DNA of 47,506 nucleotides from an uncultured Coprococcus sp. (GTDB lineage: Bacteria > Bacillota > Clostridia > Lachnospirales > Lachnospiraceae), in NCBI GenBank assembly GCA_900548215.1, contig URJI01000009.1:1-47506 (forward strand), in the 5' to 3' direction. The notes beneath the pieces were generated by a model. The model saw only the letters and a program-made list of their open reading frames with translations. It did not search any database and was not told the DNA's origin. Within the stretch, counting starts at the first letter, position 1, and every line of letters starts with the position of its first letter. The translations under genes and the position numbers were made by a program. Below are positions 32,369-40,065 of the stretch, one piece after another.

Positions 32369-32668
32369 ATGAAAATACAACTAAACTTAATAAAATAGAC
32401 GGAACAGAGCCGGTTGCGGATTGTGCAGGATTGCCGAAGAGAGGGCGGTCACAGCAGAAGATTTGTAACCGGCTCTATTGCTATTATCAGGTGAGTGGAA
32501 TATAATATTTAAGAATGTGTGTGCTGGAAAAATCCGGCAGCTGCGCATAAGAGTAATGTATAAAATGCAGAATCATAACGACAAACACTGATAAGTCAGC
32601 ATATGAATTTGAAAAGAAAGATAAAAGAAAGATAAAAGAAAGATAAAAGAAAGATATAAGGAAGTTAT
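32369..32668 (+). other. Non-coding gap with a long-range stem and a tandem repeat
   Basis: AGAGCCGGTT (32406-32415) is complementary to AACCGGCTCT (32477-32486), a 10-bp stem across a 61-nt loop, but no T-run follows. The 11-bp tandem repeat at 32612-32655 is listed separately. I see no supported gene. Confidence 0.55.
32612..32655 (+). repeat. Four perfect copies of an 11-bp repeat before the HAD gene
   Basis: AAAAGAAAGAT is repeated four times head to tail (32612, 32623, 32634, 32645). It ends just before the AAGGAAG ribosome binding site of the gene at 32669. Confidence 0.95.
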
Positions 32669-33352
32669 ATGGTACAGAACATATTGTTTGATCTGGATGA
32701 GACACTGCTGGACTTCAAGCGCAGTGAGAGCAGAGCGCTCTCCAATATGCTTAGGCATATAGGGGTGGAGCCTACAGAAAAGGTCATATCCAGATACAGC
32801 GAGATCAACAAATCGAGATGGAAGCTGCTTGAACAGGGGCTGCTCACAAGGCAGCAGGTTAAGGAGAGCAGATACGAGATACTTTTTGCAGAGCTGGGAG
32901 TTGACTACTCTGCTGCAGAGGCGACAGCCTACTATGAGGATCAGCTCAGCCAGAAGGGATTTGTATTCCCTGATACGATAAAGCTGCTTGATACTTTGTA
33001 TGGACGATACAAGCTGTACATTGTGTCAAATAGCGGAGCATACGTACAGACTGGAAGAATGGCAGACTGCGGTATAGTAAAATATTTTGAGGATATATTT
33101 ATATCTGAGGATGCCGGAGCCGAGAAGCCGTCCAAAGAATTCTTTGACTATTGCTTTGGCAGGAGACCGGAGATAAAGACAGATGAGTCGGTGATCATAG
33201 GAGACAGTCTGACATCAGATATACAGGGCGGGATAAATGCCGGGATAAGGACGATATGGTTCAATCCGGACGATCTGCAAGCGGCGGATATACATCCGGA
33301 CTATGAGGTGAAAACACTTATGGAGATACCGGCGCTGCTTGAAGAGCTGTAA
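32669..33352 (+). CDS. HAD-superfamily hydrolase, YjjG type
   Basis: 227 residues. Motif I is FDLDETLLDF with the nucleophile Asp9 and the acid Asp11, motif II is YIVSNSG, motif III is the lysine in AGAEKPSKEFFDYCF, and motif IV is IIGDSLTSDIQGGINAG. A helical cap lies between motifs I and II. The pattern fits the YjjG subfamily, whose members dephosphorylate pyrimidine nucleoside monophosphates and some damaged nucleotides. AAGGAAG precedes the ATG by 6 nt. Confidence 0.9.
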   Translation: MVQNILFDLDETLLDFKRSESRALSNMLRHIGVEPTEKVISRYSEINKSRWKLLEQGLLTRQQVKESRYEILFAELGVDYSAAEATAYYEDQLSQKGFVFPDTIKLLDTLYGRYKLYIVSNSGAYVQTGRMADCGIVKYFEDIFISEDAGAEKPSKEFFDYCFGRRPEIKTDESVIIGDSLTSDIQGGINAGIRTIWFNPDDLQAADIHPDYEVKTLMEIPALLEEL

Positions 33353-33456
33353 GCAAAAAAGCAAAATTATTTACCGGGTCCGGATACAGATGAGACCGGA
33401 TATAAATGAGTCCAGATTGAAATAAACAGGAATAGACAAATATATAGAGGTAGTAC

Positions 33457-34326
33457 ATGAAGATAAGAGATTTGATCACACAGGATAAGGCGACACTCTC
33501 ATTTGAGGTGTTCCCGCCAAAGAAAGATACTGACTTTGCGGATGTTGAGGTTGCCGCACTTGGCATAGCGGCGCTAAAGCCTGACTATATGAGCGTAACC
33601 TACGGCGCTGGCGGAAGTACAAAGGGCCACACCATACAGCTTGCCCAGGAGATCCAGGAGAAGTACGATGTGCCGACTATAGCACATCTCACATGCGTGT
33701 GCGCCAGCAGAGACGGAATAAAGAATGCGCTTGTGGAGATGAAGAGCGCAGGGATAGAGAATATACTTGCCCTTCGCGGAGATATACCGAAGAACTATGA
33801 TGGACAGGTGTTTACTGAGTTTTCGCATGCGTCCGAGCTGGTGGAGCTCATCAAGGAGTCGGGTGACTTCTGTGTGGGCGGTGCCTGCTATCCTGAGGTA
33901 CATCCGGATTCTGCAAATAAGCATGATGACATAGCCGGGCTTAAGAAGAAGGTCGATGCCGGATGCGATTACCTGACTACACAGATGTTCTTTGATAACA
34001 ACATTTTCTTTAATTTTATGTACAGAATCAGAGAGGCGGGAATAAACGTCCCGATCATACCGGGAATCATGCCGATCACAAAGCGTGTCCAGGTCAGAAA
34101 TGCGGTGAAGCTTTCAGGCTGTAACGTGCCGGAGAGATTCAAGAGCATAGTCGATGCATTTGGCGATACTGAGGCTGCGATGAGGCAGGCGGGAATCGCA
34201 TATGCCACAGACCAGATCATAGATCTCATGGCAAATGGAGTGAAGCATATACATGTGTATTCCATGAATAAGCCTGAGGTTGCGGCAGGAATACAGAAGA
34301 ATCTCAGTGAGATACTTAAAGTCTGA
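33457..34326 (+). CDS. metF: 5,10-methylenetetrahydrofolate reductase
   Basis: 289 residues, normal length. It reduces methylene-THF to methyl-THF for methionine synthesis using a flavin. SFEVFPPKKDTD at the N-terminus, PDYMSVTYGAGGSTKGHTI, ILALRGDIPKN, VGGACYPEVHPDS, and KVDAGCDYLTTQMFFDN are family hallmarks. The ribosome binding site GAGGTAG is moderate. A protein resembling a methionine-synthase activation domain is encoded 1.5 kb downstream in the same direction, suggesting methyl-group metabolism as a local theme. Confidence 0.97.
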   Translation: MKIRDLITQDKATLSFEVFPPKKDTDFADVEVAALGIAALKPDYMSVTYGAGGSTKGHTIQLAQEIQEKYDVPTIAHLTCVCASRDGIKNALVEMKSAGIENILALRGDIPKNYDGQVFTEFSHASELVELIKESGDFCVGGACYPEVHPDSANKHDDIAGLKKKVDAGCDYLTTQMFFDNNIFFNFMYRIREAGINVPIIPGIMPITKRVQVRNAVKLSGCNVPERFKSIVDAFGDTEAAMRQAGIAYATDQIIDLMANGVKHIHVYSMNKPEVAAGIQKNLSEILKV

Positions 34327-34370
34327 TAATATACAGATGTATATCAAATAAAAGAAAGAAGGAATAAAAA

Positions 34371-34808
34371 ATGACACTCGAAGTTTTACAGAAGGACATG
34401 ATAGCAGCAATGAAGGCAAGAGATAAGGAGAGAAAGGACAGTATATCATCTCTCGTATCAGCAGTTAAGAAGGTTGGAATCGACAACGGCTGCAGAGACA
34501 ATATACCGGAGGATATAGTTGACAGCGTTATCCTCAAGGAGATCAAGTCTGTGAAGGAGCAGATCGACACATGTCCTGCAGACAGAACAGATCTGCTTGA
34601 GCAGTACAAGGCAAGATATGATGTGTTCAACGAGTATGCGCCAAAGCTTTTGTCAGAGGATGAGGTTAGAGAGATACTCACCACAAAGTTTGCTGATGTG
34701 ATCGCAACCAAGAACAAGGGACAGATCATGAAGACAGTAATGGCAGAGCTCAAGGGCAAGGCTGACGGCAAGGTTATCAATCAGGTTGTTGCAGAGCTTT
34801 GCAAATAA
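34371..34808 (+). CDS. GatB/YqeY-domain protein
   Basis: 145 residues, the usual size of YqeY. TLEVLQKDMIAAMKARDKERKDSISSLVSAVKKV at the N-terminus and the C-terminal KNKGQIMKTVMAELKGKADGKVINQVVAEL are typical. The family is related to the tRNA-binding tail of GatB, but its cellular role is not settled. AAAGAAGG lies upstream. It is 44 nt from metF and may share its transcript. Confidence 0.92.
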   Translation: MTLEVLQKDMIAAMKARDKERKDSISSLVSAVKKVGIDNGCRDNIPEDIVDSVILKEIKSVKEQIDTCPADRTDLLEQYKARYDVFNEYAPKLLSEDEVREILTTKFADVIATKNKGQIMKTVMAELKGKADGKVINQVVAELCK

Positions 34809-34865
34809 TAGTTTCTGAAAGAAATCAAATCTGCGAATTAGTGGACTGAATTAGTGGAGAAAAAT

Positions 34866-35426
34866 ATGAAGTTTGTAGGAATTGAGAAGAAGGAACAGGG
34901 CAAGTTCATCACAAGGTATGATGTGAAGTATGAGACAGTAGATGGCATACTGAAAAATTATGAGATGATAAGCAGAAACGGCGATATCACAGATTTTGAG
35001 GGACTTCACGGCAAGGCTGCGGATGCAGTTGTCATCATAGCCACAGATGAGAATGATGAGAAGATCCTGATAGACAGAGAATACAGACTGGCTCCTGGCG
35101 AGTGGGTATACAATTTCCCTGCCGGACTGATAGATCCGGGCGAGACACCTGAGGTCAGCGCAAAGCGTGAACTCATGGAGGAGACGGGACTTGAGCTGTA
35201 CGAGATCACAGATACAATAGGTACAAGCTACAGCGCTGTCGGATTTTCAAATGAGACAAATATGTGCGTGGTGGGCAAGGCGAGAGGCGAGTTTAAGCCG
35301 AGCACATCAACTTTGGAAGAGATCACACCTGGCTGGTACACCAAGGCTGAGGTCAGAGAGCTGCTTAAGACTGAGAAGTTCGCAGCCAGAACCCAGGCGT
35401 TCTGTTATGTGTGGAGCAGGAAGTAG
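34866..35426 (+). CDS. NUDIX hydrolase, ADP-ribose pyrophosphatase-like
   Basis: 186 residues from the ATG at 34866, where GTGGAG at 34854-34859 acts as ribosome binding site; a GTG start at 34854 would add four residues. The Nudix box is complete: G-x5-E-x7-REL-x-EE-x-G in the stretch from GLIDPGETPE to EETGLEL (about residues 82-106). The preceding DREYRLAPGEWVYNFPAG is characteristic of ADP-ribose/sugar-nucleotide pyrophosphatases. It probably cleans up ADP-ribose or a similar metabolite. Confidence 0.92.
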   Translation: MKFVGIEKKEQGKFITRYDVKYETVDGILKNYEMISRNGDITDFEGLHGKAADAVVIIATDENDEKILIDREYRLAPGEWVYNFPAGLIDPGETPEVSAKRELMEETGLELYEITDTIGTSYSAVGFSNETNMCVVGKARGEFKPSTSTLEEITPGWYTKAEVRELLKTEKFAARTQAFCYVWSRK

Positions 35427-35439
35427 AAGGAGTATGTGT

Positions 35440-35829
35440 ATGGAGAAATTACCAGGAAAGGGTATGGTTACGGTGTCATCCGTCATCATGCTCATATGGG
35501 GACTTGTAAATGCAGGATATTATGATATAGCGAAGCTCGTGCTTGCTGATGATCCATCATCTAAGGCTGTTGCGTGCGGTGTTGTGGTTGGAATTGCATC
35601 ACTTGCAGCGGTCATAGGCGGAATATTTGGAATAGCTGGAAGCAACAAGGTGGCAAAGGCATCTGCGATAGTTGTGTGGGCAGCATTTTTGCTCATATTT
35701 GCCATTGTGAGTGGAATAGTAGCACTTGTGGCAGGAGACAGCAAGGTTATTGGAGTTGTCATGATGATAGTTGGGATCATTGTTCCATTTATCATGTTCA
35801 TGGGAGCATCAAAGAACAGAGCAAAGTAA
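35440..35829 (+). CDS. Small four-helix membrane protein
   Basis: 129 residues from the ATG at 35440; AAGGAG at 35427-35432 is 7 nt away, while an in-frame ATG at 35434 would be too close. Hydrophobic segments are at about residues 11-29, 44-67, 74-98 and 101-122, leaving very short loops and a basic C-terminus (ASKNRAK). No family recognised. It begins 13 nt after the NUDIX gene and ends 3 nt before the next gene, so it is part of the same transcript. Confidence 0.7.
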   Translation: MEKLPGKGMVTVSSVIMLIWGLVNAGYYDIAKLVLADDPSSKAVACGVVVGIASLAAVIGGIFGIAGSNKVAKASAIVVWAAFLLIFAIVSGIVALVAGDSKVIGVVMMIVGIIVPFIMFMGASKNRAK

Positions 35830-35832
35830 TTT

Positions 35833-36783
35833 ATGAGAAGTAACAGTTATAGGTTTTTTCAGAACAGAGATTGTAAATTTTTCCCATGCCATGATGTACA
35901 GGATGAAGATGATTTTAACTGTCTGTTCTGTTATTGCCCTTTATATCTCGATGACAACTGTATAGGATCCCCGGAATATATCATAACAGGGCGGGGACAG
36001 CGGATAAAGGACTGCAGCTCGTGCCTGGTGGTTCACAGTCCGGAGATGTACGATAAAGTAATCGCACATCTGTGCAGACAGGACGAAATCCTGTGTGTGG
36101 ATCTGCGCAAAATGAAAAGCCCGTTGATGGACAGACTTTTTCAGATCACTCACATAAATGATATGGATGAGGATATGCGCGCGGAACATAGACTGGTGGC
36201 TGACCGGGTGGTAGATAGGATCATGACTGGATCCTTGTCAAAAGTTTTGAATCCCATGGAAGTGTCTGTTCTGCTGCAGCCATTTGCGGGGGAATGTGTC
36301 CACAAAGGATACCTGGAATTTGGAAATAAAAAGATAGAGTGCAATATACTTGAACAGATTGACATAGCCGGTGTTGAAAAAGGTTACTTGTATGCATTTC
36401 ATGCGCCGGATGTTGACCTGGAGAGTGCAGGGTCGGTTCTTGAGCAGTATTACATGGAGGCATTTCAGGTGGCATGTATGGATGTCATAAGAGGGTGGCT
36501 ACAGGGATATCTTGAGAGAAAGAACAGTGTATATGAGAAGAAGTATTGCAGTCCATCATTCGGCCCGGGATATTATGGAATGGGCATGGATGCTGTACCT
36601 GAGCTGCTTGGACTTATGGATGCATCACAGGCAGGCGTGTCATGGAACGGAGAATGCATGTCGCCGAAGATGAGTCTTGTTGGAACATATCTGATCGCGG
36701 GTGAAGATGTGTTTGAGATAGATTCTGATTGCAGAGACTGTATTGGACATAGCGGTGGCTGCGAATTCTGTATAAAGCACTGA
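35833..36783 (+). CDS. Cysteine-rich small domain fused to a MetH-activation-like domain
   Basis: 316 residues in two parts. Residues about 6-75 match the cysteine-rich small domain often found near cobalamin genes: FFQNRDCKFFPCHDVQ, FNCLFCYCPLYL, GQRIKDCSSCLVVHSPE. Residues about 120-316 resemble the activation domain of B12-dependent methionine synthase: EAFQVACMDVIRGWLQGYL, SPSFGPGYYGMGMDAVPELL, MSPKMSLVGTYLIAG, then a cysteine cluster CRDC...CEFC. Such domains bind SAM and reactivate oxidised corrinoid cofactors. The fusion suggests an Fe-S-dependent corrinoid reactivase, inferred only from sequence pattern. The ribosome binding site is weak; translation may be coupled to the gene ending at 35829. 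Confidence 0.72.
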   Translation: MRSNSYRFFQNRDCKFFPCHDVQDEDDFNCLFCYCPLYLDDNCIGSPEYIITGRGQRIKDCSSCLVVHSPEMYDKVIAHLCRQDEILCVDLRKMKSPLMDRLFQITHINDMDEDMRAEHRLVADRVVDRIMTGSLSKVLNPMEVSVLLQPFAGECVHKGYLEFGNKKIECNILEQIDIAGVEKGYLYAFHAPDVDLESAGSVLEQYYMEAFQVACMDVIRGWLQGYLERKNSVYEKKYCSPSFGPGYYGMGMDAVPELLGLMDASQAGVSWNGECMSPKMSLVGTYLIAGEDVFEIDSDCRDCIGHSGGCEFCIKH

Positions 36784-36792
36784 ATTTATACC

Positions 36793-36823
36793 AAGTAGGA
36801 GCAGGAGTGTTCTGCTCCTACTT
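36793..36823. terminator. Hairpin between convergent genes
   Basis: A perfect 11-bp stem (36793-36803 with 36813-36823) with a 9-nt loop lies between the convergent genes ending at 36783 and 36837. T-runs are poor on both strands, so it may be a weak bidirectional terminator. Confidence 0.55.
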
Positions 36824-36836
36824 AGAATTATAGTTA

Positions 36837-37661
36837 TTAGTCCAAATCGAAACTAAAGACCGCTTTGTCGAAATTGCGGTTCTTTAAATCTTCATCTGAA
36901 ATGATCCAAAAGATATTCCATAGACAACCAACGTTGTAACCATATTGAAACAGCAGATGAGTTTTTGCGTTTACATCCGGAATATTACCACCCGTAGGAT
37001 AACCGAATAATTTGTTTCCGTCATACGAAAGATATTCGATATCATAATCTGGAGCAACTTCTTCAAGACGGTCAAATAGGTCACAGTCAAGCACATCTCC
37101 CAGTGGCTGATAATCTGTGGTGAGTTCAAACTCGACAGCCTTTTCCTCAAAAGTTTCTGTAAAATACTTTGAATAATATGGAACAGGCGGCTCAGTTCTC
37201 TTTAAATTTGACAGGTCGCCGTTGTACCAGATCACCTTGTGATAAGCCGAATTTTCGGGGTCGTCAGCAACGCTTTCAACCCATTTGTTGGTCTGGTGAA
37301 TTGAGTCGATTTCTCCGCTCCAGAAAAAATATAAAATACCCGTGTGCGGAAGCTTGTTTTCAATATCCAAGTCGGCAATGTCTGCAAGATTGATTTGAGC
37401 AACAAGCTGCATTGCTGATTTTTCGTACCGCTCGGTGTCATCTCCGCGCTTGCAGGAATAGCCCGACATTGTGGGATATGGAATTTCGGGCGGAAGATCG
37501 GGAAAGCCACCGATTTTACTTGTGCCTTTTGCAATTACATTTTCCACATCCTTCACACACATTTTAATAGTATTTTTTCGGTAGTCTTTAATACTGTCTG
37601 CAATATCAGTGTGTCCTTCTTTAATAAGGAATTCAATCAAATCCATTTCGTGCATTTTCAT
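36837..37661 (-). CDS. DUF1963 (YwqG-like) protein
   Basis: 274 residues, soluble, acidic. The DUF1963 pattern is visible: TSKIGGFPDLPPEIPYP near residue 45, MQLVAQINLADIADLD near residue 83, LPHTGILYFFW, and the C-terminal HLLFQYGYNVGCLWNIFWIISDEDL. The domain is widespread, unassigned, and in some genomes linked to toxin or immunity loci; nothing like that is visible here. A GGGGGT ribosome binding site lies 6 nt upstream, and an ATTATA complement at 37703-37708 could be its -10. Its AT-rich sequence looks somewhat different from neighbours, hinting at transfer. Confidence 0.8.
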   Translation of the reverse strand: MKMHEMDLIEFLIKEGHTDIADSIKDYRKNTIKMCVKDVENVIAKGTSKIGGFPDLPPEIPYPTMSGYSCKRGDDTERYEKSAMQLVAQINLADIADLDIENKLPHTGILYFFWSGEIDSIHQTNKWVESVADDPENSAYHKVIWYNGDLSNLKRTEPPVPYYSKYFTETFEEKAVEFELTTDYQPLGDVLDCDLFDRLEEVAPDYDIEYLSYDGNKLFGYPTGGNIPDVNAKTHLLFQYGYNVGCLWNIFWIISDEDLKNRNFDKAVFSFDLD

Positions 37662-37748
37662 TTTATACCCCCTAATCCCTATTTGTTAAAGTCAACACAT
37701 CCATTATATCTCGTATCGCCTAACTTGCATACACATTTAATGGCTACC

Positions 37749-39059
37749 CTACCTTTGGGATTCCCGCGCCAGAAATACCAGACTGACGGTAAGCGTCACC
37801 GCCTCGGTCACAGGTGCAGCAAACCACAAGCTGTTGCCACCAATCAAAACTGGGAACGTCAGTATACACACACTGCTGAGTATGATGTTTCGGAGCAGTG
37901 ATATACACAGCGACTGCCCGGATTTCAGTATGGCCTGAAGATAGTAGGAGGTCATCAGGTTGATCCCAAATGGCACAAATGCAAAGAAGTACGCTCTGAC
38001 ACCAAGATCGGCAATGACTCCAAGGCATTCATTCATATCTATAAACACACTGCAGAGCATCCTTGGAAAAAGTATTCCAAGAAGTGAGAACAGCGCACCC
38101 ATGATCAGGATGGTTGTGTAAGCCATTCTTTTTATGGTGTTTATTCTGCCTATGTTATTTGCTCCGTAGTTGGTCGAGATCACAGGCTGCACGGACTGAC
38201 CAACTCCTGTGAACAGAGAATTGAACAGGATGACGCAGTTGGAGATGACGCTGTATATGGACAGGGCATTCTCACCGCAGTACTTCAATATCTGTATGTT
38301 AAACAGCAGCACTATAAATCCATTTGCAAATTCATTGAAAAAGCTCGGGATACCGGCTGTCACGATATTCTTCATGCTGTTCAGGATCCTGTGTGGCATT
38401 ATGAAACGCAGCTCATTCTTCTTGCTGAGGAAATGTGATGAGGCGACAAGTACCTGGATCAGCATACCGATTACAGAGGCAAGTGCGGCTCCGCCGATTC
38501 CCTGCTTCAGCGGGAATACCAGTACAATGTCCATCACGATATTGAACACTCCACCCAGCAGGACGCCTGCCATGGCGCGGTTCGGGTCATTGTCAGCCCT
38601 CACAAATATAGCTATGAAGTTGGAAAATACTGCAACCGGCAGGAACATATTTATATAGTGCATGTATGACATGGCATATGGGTATAGAGTGGCATTTGCA
38701 CCCATGAGCCTCAGCAGTGATGGCATGCATGTTATGTACAGTATCCACAGCAGCGCGGTGATGGCTGCGATCATCATGAATGACACAGTGAAGTAGCGGT
38801 TAGATTTCACCGTGTTGCCACTTCCTCTGTGCACGCTCATCTGTACCGAGCCACCTACGCCAAAGAGAATCCCGGTTGACATAAGTATGCACAGCAGTGG
38901 CGTTGTGATGGAAAGTGCCGCCAGGGCATCAGCTCCAACACCTTTGCCAATGACGATGGCATCAGTCAGGGTGTATATGGACATGACCATGGCACTTCCA
39001 AGGGAAGGAATGAGGAATTTGAAGTAAAGCTTTCTCAGATCGTCTTTTAACAGATTCAT
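37749..39059 (-). CDS. MATE-family efflux transporter (attenuator-controlled)
   Basis: 436 residues with twelve predicted helices in two similar halves. LIPSLGSAMVMSIYTLTDAIVIGKGVGADALAALSITTP at the N-terminus and the matching second-half ITAGIPSFFNEFANGFIVLLFNIQ-type segment are typical of multidrug and toxic compound extrusion proteins, which exchange drugs for Na+ or H+. AAGGAG lies upstream of the ATG at 39059-39057. The 240-nt leader contains a leader peptide and an intrinsic terminator (see 39156-39334), so synthesis is probably induced by something that alters translation. Confidence 0.93.
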   Translation of the reverse strand: MNLLKDDLRKLYFKFLIPSLGSAMVMSIYTLTDAIVIGKGVGADALAALSITTPLLCILMSTGILFGVGGSVQMSVHRGSGNTVKSNRYFTVSFMMIAAITALLWILYITCMPSLLRLMGANATLYPYAMSYMHYINMFLPVAVFSNFIAIFVRADNDPNRAMAGVLLGGVFNIVMDIVLVFPLKQGIGGAALASVIGMLIQVLVASSHFLSKKNELRFIMPHRILNSMKNIVTAGIPSFFNEFANGFIVLLFNIQILKYCGENALSIYSVISNCVILFNSLFTGVGQSVQPVISTNYGANNIGRINTIKRMAYTTILIMGALFSLLGILFPRMLCSVFIDMNECLGVIADLGVRAYFFAFVPFGINLMTSYYLQAILKSGQSLCISLLRNIILSSVCILTFPVLIGGNSLWFAAPVTEAVTLTVSLVFLARESQR

Positions 39060-39155
39060 TTGTAAATCTCCTTAACAAAAATAGTTTATAATTGAGAATC
39101 ATTGAAAATCGGAAAGACACATGATCGCGGGGACACATTAACCTGCCAGCCGCAT

Positions 39156-39195
39156 AAAAAAAGAGCCAGATAAGATAAAGTATCTTATCTGGCTC
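39156..39195 (-). terminator. Attenuator terminator in the MATE leader
   Basis: A perfect 15-bp stem (39195-39181 with 39177-39163 on the minus strand) with a 3-nt loop is followed by seven Us in the minus-strand transcript (As at 39156-39162). It lies about 100 nt before the MATE start codon and after the MATE promoter, so it can only act as an attenuator of this gene. Confidence 0.9.
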
Positions 39196-39289
39196 ATGAA
39201 AATTCTGATATATTTTTATCGCGATTCATGTTCCATCCGGGAATCCTGCATCTGCAGAACACCTTGCAAGGTATATTAATATTCAACAT
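39194..39289 (-). CDS. 31-residue leader peptide of the MATE gene
   Basis: The first ATG on the predicted transcript (39289-39287) opens a frame of 31 codons, rich in Cys, Arg, Asn and Ile, whose TGA stop (39196-39194) overlaps the first base pairs of the terminator hairpin. The transcript would have only about 11 nt before this ATG, with the weak purine stretch CGGACGG as ribosome site. Its position is that of a regulatory leader peptide: ribosome progress or stalling here would decide whether the terminator folds. Expression is inferred, not shown. Confidence 0.65.
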   Translation of the reverse strand: MLNINIPCKVFCRCRIPGWNMNRDKNISEFS

Positions 39290-39306
39290 ACCGTCCGACT
39301 TGTGTT

Positions 39307-39334
39307 ATTATAACAGGAGGCATAAAAATGTCAA
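39307..39334 (-). promoter_or_regulatory. Promoter of the MATE transcript
   Basis: Minus-strand TTGACA (39334-39329), 16-nt spacer, and extended -10 TGTTATAAT (TATAAT at 39312-39307). It overlaps, in the opposite direction, the region that must hold the promoter and the ribosome site of the GNAT gene at 39354. Confidence 0.85.
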
Positions 39335-39369
39335 GGATTAATAAGGGGGTATTATGGAGTATAGAGTGA
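39328..39369 (+). CDS. 13-residue upstream ORF overlapping the GNAT start
   Basis: ATG at 39328 has a better ribosome site (AGGAGG at 39315-39320, 7-nt spacer) than the GNAT gene. It reads 13 codons and stops at 39367-39369, 16 nt inside the GNAT frame. This suggests translational coupling or competition. Confidence 0.45.
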   Translation: MSRINKGVLWSIE

Positions 39370-39812
39370 CAGATGCAAATGATATAGATATGCTGATGGA
39401 TGTCAGATTGTCCATGCTTAGGATAGTCAATGATCTTCCTGCTGATTACATATTTGATGATGGATTGGTGGTGAGCAGCAGAAGGTATTTTCTTGAGGGT
39501 GATCAGACAACAGTTGTAGCTGTCGATGACGGAAGATGTGTGGCGTGTGCCAGTATGTCTTATATTGAAATAATGCCAACATTTTCTCACTCATCAGGAA
39601 AGAGAGCACATCTCATGAATGTATATACAGAAGAGCACTATCGGAGAAGAGGAATCGCCAGGCATCTTGTGAATATGCTTATAGAGGACGCGTGTGTACA
39701 TGGTGCCACGGAGATAAGCCTTGATGCCACGGAAAGCGGTAGACCGCTGTATGAATCAGTGGGATTTAAGGCATCTGAGGAGTGCATGGTTATAGATATA
39801 CAGCAATTATGA
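39354..39812 (+). CDS. GNAT-family N-acetyltransferase
   Basis: 152 residues. The acetyl-CoA-binding motif A is NVYTEEHYRRRGIARHLVNMLIEDA (about residues 90-114; R-x-x-G-x-A pattern), followed by ISLDATESGRPLYESVGFKAS, the usual motif B. The substrate is not predictable. AGGGGG lies 5 nt upstream of the ATG, and a 13-codon upstream ORF overlaps the start. It is divergent from the MATE gene, and the two may be co-regulated. Confidence 0.9.
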   Translation: MEYRVTDANDIDMLMDVRLSMLRIVNDLPADYIFDDGLVVSSRRYFLEGDQTTVVAVDDGRCVACASMSYIEIMPTFSHSSGKRAHLMNVYTEEHYRRRGIARHLVNMLIEDACVHGATEISLDATESGRPLYESVGFKASEECMVIDIQQL

Positions 39813-39866
39813 TGCTTTTGATAATAGACAGTTTACATACATATATTTACGGAGACAGACATAGCT

Positions 39867-40041
39867 ATGGAGGTAAGAGATAGCATAGAAAAAAGACGCA
39901 GTATTAGAAAGTTTAAAGATATCCCAGTGGAGCCGGCGATTATAAGACAGCTTATCGAGGTGCGGTGATCCAGAACCTGTTGCAGAGAATCCGGAGATGC
40001 GGCCTGGAAAGAAAATGGATGAAGTGCTGGAATACAGATAA
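39867..40041 (+). pseudogene. Nitroreductase remnant with internal deletion
   Basis: The ATG at 39867 (GGAGA upstream) opens a frame beginning MEVRDSIEKRRSIRKFKDIPVEPAIIRQLIE, the FMN-binding start of nitroreductases, and stops at 39966-39968 after 33 residues. In the next frame 39967-40041 reads DPEPVAENPEMRPGKKMDEVLEYR and then stops, matching the usual C-terminal end (PE...RPRK...EV). The middle of the enzyme, roughly 110-120 residues in an intact relative, is missing. Both ends surviving side by side point to one internal deletion. Confidence 0.82.
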
Positions 40042-40065
40042 TTACAACAAGGAGGACGTACAGCC

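Noticed and set aside
32612..32655. CRISPR or coding repeat
   Set aside because: Contiguous 11-bp units in a non-coding leader, no spacers and not a multiple of three.
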